Shown here in pieces: positions 22,703 to 33,000 of a stretch of 60,000 nucleotides of DNA. Where the stretch lies: assembly GCA_016946835.1 (NCBI GenBank), contig JACVTC010000025.1, positions 64,001-124,000 on the forward strand. Reading direction: 5' to 3'. The notes under the pieces were generated by a model. The model was not told the origin of the DNA and made no database searches. It worked only from the letters and a program-made list of their open reading frames with translations. A program made the position numbers and the translations under genes. The DNA is from Neocallimastix lanati (nom. inval.). Lineage: Eukaryota; Neocallimastigomycota; Neocallimastigomycetes; Neocallimastigales; Neocallimastigaceae. Numbering within the stretch: position 1 is the first letter of the stretch; each line of letters begins with the position of its first letter.

Positions 22703-23827
22703 TTAAAAAAATATTTGAAGAAGATAAACTACTGATGATGAAGTGTTATAATCATTAATTAAATTCAAAATTTCATTTTTGCTTGAATATAAACTATTAA
22801 GAATATAATTATTCTTTCTTAAAAATGCTTTTAATTTTAAAGTATCATTACTTTTAATTAATTGAACCATCTTTAATTTTTTATTTTGAATAATTGTTTC
22901 AATTTCTTCAATAGCATATACTTTACTAAAGGGTAATATTGTATCATTGTTTATAATAAAATTTAAAAAATCGTACAATGGTTTTTTATTAAAATGTCTA
23001 TCAAAATAGTTTAAATATAAAAGAATAAAATCTTCAAATGAATTGGAATTTGCTGTATCATAATATTTATAAAGGTATTCCACTTTTCTATAATCTTTTT
23101 TATCTAAATATTCTAGATAAAAATTTCTTGGAATGTGTATTTTATTTTTTTCGGCATTAATTATATGATTAAAATTTCTTTTTGAAATACCTTTTCCATT
23201 CTTGTATAAATTAAGAAGACTTTTTATAAAGTTTGTATCAAATACATAATTTTCTAAACACATTTTGATATACTTAAATTCAAAATTACTGAGACGTTCA
23301 ATTTCAAATTTTTTTAAAGAAAATCCATTTTTTAATAAAAAATTTAATTTTTTCGTTGTTAATAATTCTTCCTCTCTTAATATTTCTAAAATATATTTAT
23401 CATTAATTTTAAAAAAAATATCTGCACCATTTTTAATTAAAAATTCAACGGTTTGAAAATCTGAATTCTCCAATGATACTAAAAGTGGTGATTTTATACA
23501 ATTATTTATATCTATTAATTCTTTTGAATTATCTATATCATTTACATTTTTTTTATCTTTGGTATTGCTCCTATCGTATAAATGATACATATGTTTAACT
23601 ACATAATTTAATGTTTTATAGTTACAATTATTATAAATTAAATTTACAATTTTTAAAGAGCAATTTAGGAATAAAGCCGTAGTAAGTAAATCAAAATTAG
23701 TACTATTTAAAAAATAAAAAGGAATTTCTATACTATTAATAAAATCTTTTAATTTATTTAAGTTATTCATTTCGAGTATTTCTAAAACTAATTTTTGATT
23801 TTCTGTAAGAATATCTACGTTTTGCAT
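22703..23827 (-). CDS. Ankyrin-repeat-like protein, divergent (intact)
   Basis: Intact 374-residue protein starting at the ATG at 23827; the open frame extends to a GTG at 23854, but no ATG lies further upstream. Asn/Lys/Leu/Phe-rich. An ankyrin-like unit is at about residues 110-142: SPLLVSLENSDFQTVEFLIK, then NGADIFFKINDK. A second helical pair, KLNFLLKNGFSLKK, follows at about 155-172. The N-terminal ~75 residues (ILEMNNLNKLKDFINS, then FDLLTTALFLNCSLKIVNLI) have the same layout as the first gene: helix, FD-L block, SLKIV-type helix. There is no Lys-rich linker. It is therefore a distant member of the same family. No signal peptide or membrane segment. Function unknown. Confidence 0.85.
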   Translation of the reverse strand: MQNVDILTENQKLVLEILEMNNLNKLKDFINSIEIPFYFLNSTNFDLLTTALFLNCSLKIVNLIYNNCNYKTLNYVVKHMYHLYDRSNTKDKKNVNDIDNSKELIDINNCIKSPLLVSLENSDFQTVEFLIKNGADIFFKINDKYILEILREEELLTTKKLNFLLKNGFSLKKFEIERLSNFEFKYIKMCLENYVFDTNFIKSLLNLYKNGKGISKRNFNHIINAEKNKIHIPRNFYLEYLDKKDYRKVEYLYKYYDTANSNSFEDFILLYLNYFDRHFNKKPLYDFLNFIINNDTILPFSKVYAIEEIETIIQNKKLKMVQLIKSNDTLKLKAFLRKNNYILNSLYSSKNEILNLINDYNTSSSVVYLLQIFF

Positions 23828-25739
23828 TTTTTTTATTTTTAAAAAATTTATCACAACTAAATAGTTTGTTATTTCTTTAGAATTTATTTTTTATATAATT
23901 TTATTATGTAAAATTAAAATATTTAAATGTAAATAAATATATAAAATTTGACTAAAGAAATTATTTTATTATAACATATTAATTTTAGTTCATTTTAAAA
24001 TTTTACTTTTTATTAATATTAAGATTATAATTTTTTTAATATTATACTTATTATTGTATAAATTTTTAATTATATAAAAAATATAATGAGTAAAAAATAT
24101 TTTAATTAAAACTATAAATTTAATTAAAAAAACTTATATATTAAATAATTTACATTTAAATATTTATATTTAAAGATATTTATATATTATTTAAATTATA
24201 AAATAAATAAATAGATAAAAATTATTAACTAAATTTATTATTTAATTTAAAATCTTATTTTTATTTAAATATTGGTACTAAAATTGTAATAGATACTATA
24301 ATAAAACACATTAATAAAATATTTTTTATAAAATTCAAAATAATTTAAATAAATTTATGATTTTATTTATATAATAGCATATTTTTATAAATATCGCAAT
24401 AATTATAAATATTTTATTTTTTATTAACATAAATATAGAAAACATTACAAGCATTTATTTATTTGTACATCATTAAATATATATATATAAAGTTTTTTAT
24501 TTCGTTAAATACTATATAATAATACAAATAAATAAAAGTGCATCGTTTTTTTATTTTAAATAAAAAGATGTTAAATATATTATATTAAAAAATTTTTAAT
24601 AAATTAGATACAAAGAACATCTTTTAAAAAAAAGAATTCTCTAATATTTTTATTAATTTTATTTTGAATAATTTTATCAAATCAATAGATAAAAATAAAA
24701 AATTAAATTTAAATTTTAAGTAAATTATTAAAAATTTTTTTAAACTTATTTATACAATATATTTTTATTTTTCAATTAGGTAAAAGAAGAATTAGAAATT
24801 TAAAAATAAATAATACTTTCTTTGGTATAAAATGAAAAAGACCAAAATTCAAGAAATTTCATTTTTTATATAATAGAATAATTATATTAATTAATTAGTG
24901 ATTCTGTTATTCCGTTAATTTATTTATTATATCAAAATGCTTATATTATTTTCAATGTAATATTATTATTAATGATAATTATAATATTATTTTAATAATA
25001 AATATAAATTATTTTAGAAATAATATGATATTATGATTATCACATTAATATTACATTTTAGAGTAATTTATTAAATAATTTAATTGTAATTTTTTTTGTT
25101 TCTTATATTAATATAAATATATGTTAATATAAATTTTACTATATTATAAACTTAATTTTTAATTAATGGTTCAAATTATATTATTAATTATTTAGTATTT
25201 AATGTTATTTAGAAATTTTTTGATTTATTATCATTTAAATTATATATTTATATATTATACTATTTAATTTAAGTATAAATACGTAATAGAATTAAATGAA
25301 TAAATATTACAAAACAGATATATTTTCAAAAAAAAGTAAAATGTTAATTAATTTTTTTTTATTTTAGAAGATTTTATATTTTTTAATTTAATTTCATATC
25401 ATTTATATTTAATATTTTATCCAATAATTATATTTTTTATATAAAATTTATTATTTCAAATAACATTTAATAATAAAAATTAATTACTAAATCTAATAAA
25501 AAATTAAAAAAATTTAATGATTTTTGTTAAATTCATAATCATAATGAAAATAAATAAGCATAAAAAACATTTATTTTATTTTATAATCAACAAAATATTT
25601 ATTAATTAGAATATTCATTATAAATTATATTGAAAATTATAAATTATATAATTCGAAATATATAAACAATATTAAACAAAAATAATATATAATTTAATAT
25701 ATGTACGACTATTGTACAAAAATTAAATAAAGATTTATC
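23828..25739. other. AT-rich gene-free stretch
   Basis: About 1.9 kb of A/T sequence. A loose inverted repeat is visible around 24957-25063, where TGTAATATTA is followed later by TAATATTACA. No gene seen. Confidence 0.5.
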
Positions 25740-25752
25740 TAATTAGGGTTAG
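25740..25752 (+). repeat. Interstitial telomeric tract, left (TTAGGG-type)
   Basis: TAATTAGGGTTAG: one full TTAGGG and part of a second. The same 13 bp recur at 26431-26443, flanking a 678-bp GC-richer insert. TTAGGG is the usual fungal and metazoan telomere unit. Confidence 0.6.
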
Positions 25753-26430
25753 ATAAAAAATTACTTGCTCTCTAGAAAAACATTATGTAATAATGAGGTT
25801 ATCATGGATAAGCCATAATTTTATTATGTAACTATTACAAAGCCTTTCCAAAGAAGTAAGTTATATATTAATGATTAACGACGTTATTTATGAAGTGGTA
25901 GTAATTGATATTAGTTTTGTTGTTTCCTAAATCATAAAAATGAATTATGGTTCTAATCCTTGTGGGATCTGTAATTAAAATTCTGATTGCTTGTAGTATA
26001 GTTTAAGGACACTAACATTAGGTACATTTAGAGAAATGAAGAGTAATACCCAGCCTGCCGTTCCTCTATTCATCAATACCAATCATCTTAAAAGATACTA
26101 ACTTTGTGTAGTTTAACTTATATATAATGGTAAATTGAAATTCTCCTGTTTCTTTAACTATATTTTGTCCGACAAATTGCATCTTGGGAAAAATATTTGC
26201 CAATTTTATCCTTATATTCATATTATCTTGTCTGTGAAATCTCAAGAATATACTTAAGCTTTCCTAGATTGCGAGTAAAATTATCGATCAGTTTTGTTTT
26301 TCCTAATGAATATACTAAATTTTCTATATTAGGTGATTCGTTAAATTTGTAATTATATATGATGAGGAATAGAAATTTTTAAATAGATATATAAATAAAA
26401 TTATTATTGCAAAGCTTTACTAAGAGCAAG
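25753..26430. mobile_element. GC-richer insert bounded by TTAGGG repeats
   Basis: 678 bp clearly richer in G/C than its flanks. It is bordered by direct 13-bp copies of TAATTAGGGTTAG, as a target duplication would be. Near its ends are inverted copies of TTACTTGCTCT (25761-25771, and complement 26423-26433). It could be a small DNA transposon in telomeric DNA or a trapped gene fragment. It carries a decayed minus-strand coding sequence. Confidence 0.5.
25900..26380 (-). pseudogene. Decayed ORF of unknown function
   Basis: The minus strand has protein-like readings that shift frame. An open run of about 50 codons is followed, after a stop and frameshift, by a 60-codon run that includes FPKMQFVGQNIVKETGEF and then RNGRLGITLHFSK. 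A third short block contains LQIPQGLEP. The composition is less biased than in random A/T frames. I do not recognise the family, and no start codon is obvious. Not expressed as one protein in this form. Confidence 0.4.
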
Positions 26431-26448
26431 TAATTAGGGTTAGGGTTA
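26431..26448 (+). repeat. Interstitial telomeric tract, right
   Basis: TAATTAGGGTTAGGGTTA: two TTAGGG units plus TTA, fused directly to the first bases of the 281-bp satellite. This is the G-rich strand on the plus strand, so the satellite lies on its 3' side. Confidence 0.75.
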
Positions 26449-26800
26449 TATTTTTTATTTTTATAAAAACTTTAATTACTTTTTAAGAATTAATTAATAA
26501 TATAAAATATTAAATAAATAAATAAAGAGAGTATTAAAATTTATGTACATTTCTCATTAAATATATTTTTTATTATATATAAAATATATTAATTTATTGA
26601 CTAAAATAAAAATGATGAATAATGAAAATGTTAAAAAATTAAATTTATCTTTGAAATTATGAAAGTTTCAACATTTTATATTAATAAATTACTTTTAAAT
26701 AAATAATATTTGATATATAATTATGTTTTGTTATTTTTATTTATAAAAAACTGTAATTAAATTTTAAGAATTAATTAATTATATAAAATATTAAATAAAT
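26449..26800 (+). repeat. First 281-bp satellite monomer (left of MULE)
   Basis: A partial monomer begins directly after TTAGGG with TATTTTTTATTTTTATAAA, the variant also seen at 42890 and 43450. One full, slightly diverged monomer follows, with AGAGAGTATTAAAATT where the main array has AACGTGAGTATCATAATT. It ends in TTAAATAAAT where the MULE is inserted. Confidence 0.85.
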
Positions 26801-26929
26801 GAATGTGGTTCATTTCGCCAATTTTTATAATACAAATTTTCAATACGCCATTTATTTTTAATGGCTTGTAAAATTTTTTGTTAACGCCATAAAAAATTTT
26901 AATACAATTATATGTAAAAAAAATAAATG

Positions 26930-27428
26930 CATAAATAAATAAAGAAACAAATAAATAAATAAATAAAGAATGTAATAAGTATATAAAATAAAATAAAATA
27001 AATAGTAGAATATGAATATAAAGTACAGATTGAATAAAATAAAATAAAATAAAATAAAATAAATAGTTGAAATATGAACAGATTGAATAAAATAAAATAA
27101 AATAAAATAAATAGTTGAAATATGAATATAAAGTACAGATTGAATAAAATAAAATAAAATAAAATAAATAGTTGAAATATGAATATAAAGTACAGATTGA
27201 ATAAAATAAAATAAAATAAAATAAATAGTTGAAATATGAATATAAAGTACAGATTGAATAAAATAAAATAAAATAAAATAAAATAAAATAAAACAAAATA
27301 AAATAAAACAAATAGTAGAATATGAATATAAAGTACAGATTGAATAAAATAAAATAAAATAAATAATAGAATATGAATATAAATACAGATTGAATAAAAT
27401 AAAATAAAATAAAATAAAATAAAATAAA
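26930..27428. repeat. Minisatellite, left arm of a large inverted repeat
   Basis: (AAAAT)n tracts separated by a recurring ~35-bp spacer with the words TAGTTGAAATATGAATATAA and AGTACAGATTGAAT. About seven spacer copies occur every 52-60 bp. It is the reverse complement of 27676-28390. The apparent long reading frame (FYFIL repeats) is an artefact of the pentanucleotide. Confidence 0.85.
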
Positions 27429-27675
27429 TATCTAATATTATTTTTTATTAAAGAATATTACAGATCGATCATTGTTTTAGAAATGAAAATTTTTTACATT
27501 TTTATTGTATTCAATTGATGATATAATTTAATATATAAAACAATATTATTGTTAATAATTTCACTAAACATAAATGATTTTTTTGCTTTCTAACATATAT
27601 AATTAAATAAAACATTTTATTTTTAAAAATAAATTGTCTTTAATAATCTTTAATAAAAATAATAATAAATATTTA

Positions 27676-28390
27676 TTTTATTTTATTTTATATACTTGTA
27701 CTTTTATATTATTACATTCAATATTTATTTTATTTTATTTTATTTAATCTGTACTTTATATTCATATTCTACTATTTATTCTATTCTATTTTATTTTATT
27801 TTATTTTATTTTATTTTATTTTATTTTATTTTATTTTATTTTATTTTATTTTATTTTATTTTATTTTATTTTATTTTATTTTATTTTATTCAATCTGTAC
27901 TTTATATTCATGTTTCAACTATTTATTTTATTTTATTTTATTTTATTCAATCTGTACTTTATATTCATATTTCAACTATTTATTTTATTTTATTTTATTC
28001 AATCTGTATTTTATATTCATATTTCAACTATTTATTTTATTTTATTTTATTTTATTCAATCTGTACTTTATATTCATATTTCAACTATTTATTTTATTTT
28101 ATTTTATTTTATTTTATTTTATTTTATTTTATTTTATTTTATTTTATTTTATTTTATTCAATCTGTACTTTATATTCATATTTCAACTATTTATTTTATT
28201 TTATTTTATTTTATTTTATTTTATTTTATTTTATTTTATTTTATTTTATTTTATTTTATTTTATTTTATTTTATTTTATTTTATTTTATTTTATTTTATT
28301 TTATTTTATTTTATTTTATTTTATTTTATTTTATTTTGTATACTTGTATTTATATTATTGCATTCTTTATTTATTTTTTTTTTTTTTTTT
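27676..28390. repeat. Minisatellite, right arm of a large inverted repeat
   Basis: (ATTTT)n tracts with about six copies of the complementary spacer (CAATCTGTACTTTATATTCA and TTTCAACTATTTAT). The outer edge, TATACTTG...CATTCTTTATTTAT, also pairs with the left arm's outer edge near 26950-26990. One ATTTT run (28196-28336) reaches about 28 units. The spacer between the arms is ~250 bp. The two long frames here are low-complexity artefacts. Confidence 0.85.
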
Positions 28391-28497
28391 TACAAACAAT
28401 TGAAAAACTAATTTTTCAAAATTAGTAAGAATAATATTGGATAATTAATATAAAAATTTTAATTATATAATTAAAAAATATTTATAAAAATATAGAA

Positions 28498-29582
28498 ATG
28501 GAAGAAAATCTAATTATTGATGTGAGTCTAATAAAGGAAAAAAATAAATTATTATTAATAAAAATATAAATTTAATTTTTCGTATATAACAAAGGAAAAA
28601 AATAAATTATTATTAATAAAAAATATAAATTTAATTTTTCGTATATAAGAAAAGATAATTCCAAAGTTTATGTACCGAAATAAATGTAAATCTTTTATTA
28701 TTTTAAATGATAAGAAAGAAATCTTAAAATATGATAGTTCACATAATCATCCTAAAAAAGAATACGATGTATCTCTATCTATAATGAAACATAAAATTAA
28801 AAATGGAATTGAAAAAAGTTCAATTCCTTTTGGTATAAAAATAAAACCCCTATATAATAAAATTTCTAAAGAAATGAGATTTATATGTCCAGAATATAAT
28901 TCAATTAAATCTTAAATATCAAGAAATTTAAATAAAAAACTACCATCCAATTTAACAACATTTACTGAAATTCCTAATAAATCTAAATATTATAAACCAA
29001 AGCGAGGTGAAAATTTTATTATATTCAAAAAATACTAATTTAATAATTTTTCAATCCCTTTTTCAAGTAAAATTATTTAGAATAAAATGATGATATATTT
29101 GTTGATGGTCATTTTTTATTGCCCCTAAATTTAGTTATCAAATATTTATTACAAGAACTTACGCTAAAGAGTTAGATAGTTTTTATACTACTTCTTTTGC
29201 AATATTAAAAAATAAAGAACAAGAAACATATAAAATATTATTTAAAAAATTAAAAAAAAAAATGCTAATACGTGTAACAATAATATTATAATTGCAGAAC
29301 CACTCAATAGTTATTTAATTAATTTATTTCCAACAAAACCATCTTATTATGAATTAATAGATAAATTAAATGAACTTGAACATTTACCATATTATGATTA
29401 TCAAAGAAAAATAAGAGGAATTTGGAAAATAAAAAAAAGAGCAATAAATAAAACTATTGAAATCAGTGTCTTAATTGAACCCTACAAAAATATTTAAGCC
29501 AAGTTAATTAATGCTAAATGTGATAGAAATAATACTATTAATTTGTGGTTTGATTGTTTAACTGATTTAAATAATATATTAT
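28498..29582 (+). pseudogene. MULE transposase, FLYWCH zinc finger plus partial DDE (broken)
   Basis: The ATG at 28498 opens MEENLIIDVSLIKEKNKLLL, then a ~54-bp direct duplication (28537-28591 and 28592-28646) breaks the frame. From 28670 the frame reads NKCKSFIILND to SSHNHPKK (28742-28750 = HNH), a FLYWCH-type Cys/His motif. After a TAA at 28913 further blocks follow: YYKPKRGENFIIFKK, NLIIFQS, then FVDG (29098-29109, the first catalytic Asp context of MULE transposases). A frameshift leads to IAPKFSYQIFITRTYAKEL. A deletion then joins to a C-terminal block ending RKIRGIWKIKKRAIN. Much of the DDE core is missing. It would have catalysed cut-and-paste transposition. Confidence 0.75.
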
Positions 29583-30030
29583 AAATATTATTTTATAATA
29601 AATAATTAAGAAATGAGGAATAACCAAACGAAATAATAATAATTCTTTCATTCGAAAATTTAATTTATAAAGCTTAATAAATTTATACAGTTTAAATAAA
29701 TATTCAAATGCGTCTCTATAATTAATAATTTTATCATTATAATTATTTTTTTTTAATAATATTTAAATAAAAGAATTATTATTAATAATATTTATATTTT
29801 TAATAACATTTATATTTTTATATAATTCTTTTGTTAATAGCATTTAAATAAAAGAATTAAAATCATAAAATCTAACCATTATATGATTTATTTAATTATT
29901 CACTTAATAATTAATTTAAAAATTGAAATAATAAATTAATACAATAAAATAATATTATGTAGCATAATATAGCTATAGCCACATATTTATATACATCATG
30001 TGAAAAAAATTGGCGTTATGCAACCTCCTC

Positions 30031-33000
30031 TAAATAAATAAATAACGTGAGTATCATAATTTATGTACATTTCTCATTAAATATATTTTTTATTATATAT
30101 TAAATATATTAATTTATTGACTAAAATAGAAATGATGAATAATGAAAATGCTAAAAAATTAAATTTATCTTTGAAATTTTGAAAGTTTCAATATTTTATA
30201 TTAATAAATTACTTTTAAATAAATAATATTTAATATATAATTATGTTTTGTTATTTTTATTTATAAAAAACTGTAATTAATTTTTAAGAATTAATTAATT
30301 ATATAAAATATTAAATAAATAAATAACGTGAGTATCATAATTTATGTACATTTCTCATTAAATATATTTTTTATTATATATAAAATATATTCATTTATTG
30401 ACTAAAATAAAAATGATGAATAATGAAAATGCTAAAAAATTAAATTTATCTTTGAAATTTTGAAAGTTTCTACATTTTATATTAATAAATTACTTTTAAA
30501 TAAATAATATTTAATATATAATTATGTTTTGTTATTTTTATTTATAAAAAACTGTAATTACTTTTTAAGAATTAATTAATAATATAAAATATTAAATAAA
30601 TAAATAACGTGAGTATCATAATTTATGTACATTTCTCATTAAATATATTTTTTATTATATATAAAATATATTCATTTATTGACTAAAATAAAAATGATGA
30701 ATAATGAAAATGCTAAAAAATTAAATTTATCTTTGAAATTTTGAAAGTTTCAATATATTATATTAATAAATTCCTTTTGAATAAATAATATTTGATATAT
30801 AATTATGTTTTGTTATTTTTATTTATAAAAAACTGTAATTAATTTTTAAGAATTAATTAATTATATAAAATATTAAATAAATAAATTACGTGAGTATCAT
30901 AATTTATGTACATTTCTCATTAAATATATTTTTTATTATATATAAAATATATTCATTTATTGACTAAAATAAAAATGATGAATAATGAAAATGCTAAAAA
31001 ATTAAATTTATCTTTGAAATTTTGAAAGTTTCAACATTTTTTATTAATAAATTACTTTTAAATAAATAATATTTAATATATAATTATGTTTTGTTATTTT
31101 TATTTATAAAAAACTGTAATTAATTTTTAAGAATTAATTAATTATATAAAATATTAAATAAATAAATAACGTGAGTATCATAATTTATGTACATTTCTCA
31201 TTAAATATATTTTTTATTATATATAAAATATATTCATTTATTGACTAAAATAAAAATGATGAATAATGAAAATGCTAAAAAATTAAATTTATCTTTGAAA
31301 TTTTGAAAGTATCAACATTTTTTATTAATAAATTACTTTTAAATAAATAATATTTAATATATAATTATGTTTTGTTATTTTTATTTATAAAAAACTGTAA
31401 TTACTTTTTAAGAATTAATTAATAATATAAAATATTAAATAAATAAATAACGTGAGTATCATAATTTATGTACATTTCTCATTAAATATATTTTTTATTA
31501 TATATAAAATATATTAATTTATTGACTAAAATAGAAATGATGAATAATGAAAATGCTAAAAAATTAAATTTATCTTTGAAATTTTGAAAGTTTCAATATA
31601 TTATATTAATAAATTCCTTTTGAATAAATAATATTTAATATATAATTATGTTTTGTTATTTTTATTTATAAAAAACTGTAATTACTTTTTAAGAATTAAT
31701 TAATAATATAAAATATTAAATAAATAAATAACGTGAGTATCATAATTTATGTACATTTCTCATTAAATATATTTTTTATTATATATAAAATATATTAATT
31801 TATTGACTAAAATAGAAATGATGAATAATTAAAATGCTAAAAAATTAAATTTATCTTTGAAATTTTGAAAGTTTCAATATATTATATTAATAAATTCCTT
31901 TTGAATAAATAATATTTAATATATAATTATGTTTTGTTATTTTTATTTATAAAAAACTGTAATTACTTTTTAAGAATTAATTAATAATATAAAATATTAA
32001 ATAAATAAATAACGTGAGTATCATAATTTATGTACATTTCTCATTAAATATATTTTTTATTATATATAAAATATATTAATTTATTGACTAAAATAGAAAT
32101 GATGAATAATGAAAATGCTAAAAAATTAAATTTATCTTTGAAATTTTGAAAGTTTCAATATATTATATTAATAAATTCCTTTTGAATAAATAATATTTAA
32201 TATATAATTATGTTTTGTTATTTTTATTTATAAAAAACTGTAATTACTTTTTAAGAATTAATTAATAATATAAAATATTAAATAAATAAATAACGTGAGT
32301 ATCATAATTTATGTACATTTCTCATTAAATATATTTTTTATTATATATAAAATATATTAATTTATTGACTAAAATAGAAATGATGAATAATGAAAATGCT
32401 AAAAAATTAAATTTATCTTTGAAATTTTGAAAGTTTCAATATATTATATTAATAAATTCCTTTTGAATAAATAATATTTGATATATAATTATGTTTTGTT
32501 ATTTTTATTTATAAAAAACTGTAATTACTTTTTAAGAATTAATTAATAATATAAAATATTAAATAAATAAATAACGTGAGTATCATAATTTATGTACATT
32601 TCTCATTAAATATATTTTTTATTATATATAAAATATATTCATTTATTGACTAAAATAAAAATGATGAATAATGAAAATGCTAAAAAATTAAATTTATCTT
32701 TGAAATTTTGAAAGTTTCAATATATTATATTAATAAATTTCTTTTAAATAAATAATATTTAATATTTAATTATGTTTTGTTATTTTTATTTATAAAAAAC
32801 TGTAATTAATTTTTAAGAATTAATTAATTATATAAAATATTAAATAAATAAATAACGTGAGTATCATAATTTATGTACATTTCTCATTAAATATATTTTT
32901 TATTATATATAAAATATATTAATTTATTGACTAAAATAAAAATGATGAATAATGAAAATGCTAAAAAATTAAATTTATCTTTGAAATTTTGAAAGTTTCA

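Larger units (their letters stand above)
26801..30030 (+). mobile_element. Mutator-like (MULE) DNA transposon, inactivated
   Basis: 3230 bp inserted in the satellite. It is flanked by perfect 9-bp copies of TAAATAAAT (26792-26800 and 30031-30039); removing the element and one copy restores the normal monomer joint. Imperfect terminal inverted repeats of about 25 bp read GAATGTGGTTCATTTCGCC at the left and GAGGAGGTTGCATAACGCC at the right (complement strand), both followed by AATTTTT. A 9-bp duplication and this type of end fit the MULE superfamily. Inside are two large inverted minisatellite arms and a degraded transposase gene. Confidence 0.85.

Noticed and set aside
26930-28390. CRISPR-like alternation of a conserved ~35-bp piece and variable tracts
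   Set aside because: The variable parts are only differing numbers of AAAAT/ATTTT units, so this is a composite minisatellite.
26775-28425. Long open frames encoding FYFIL-type repeats on both strands
   Set aside because: They are produced by the (ATTTT)n pentanucleotide, which has no stop in several frames; they lie in noncoding minisatellite arms of the MULE.
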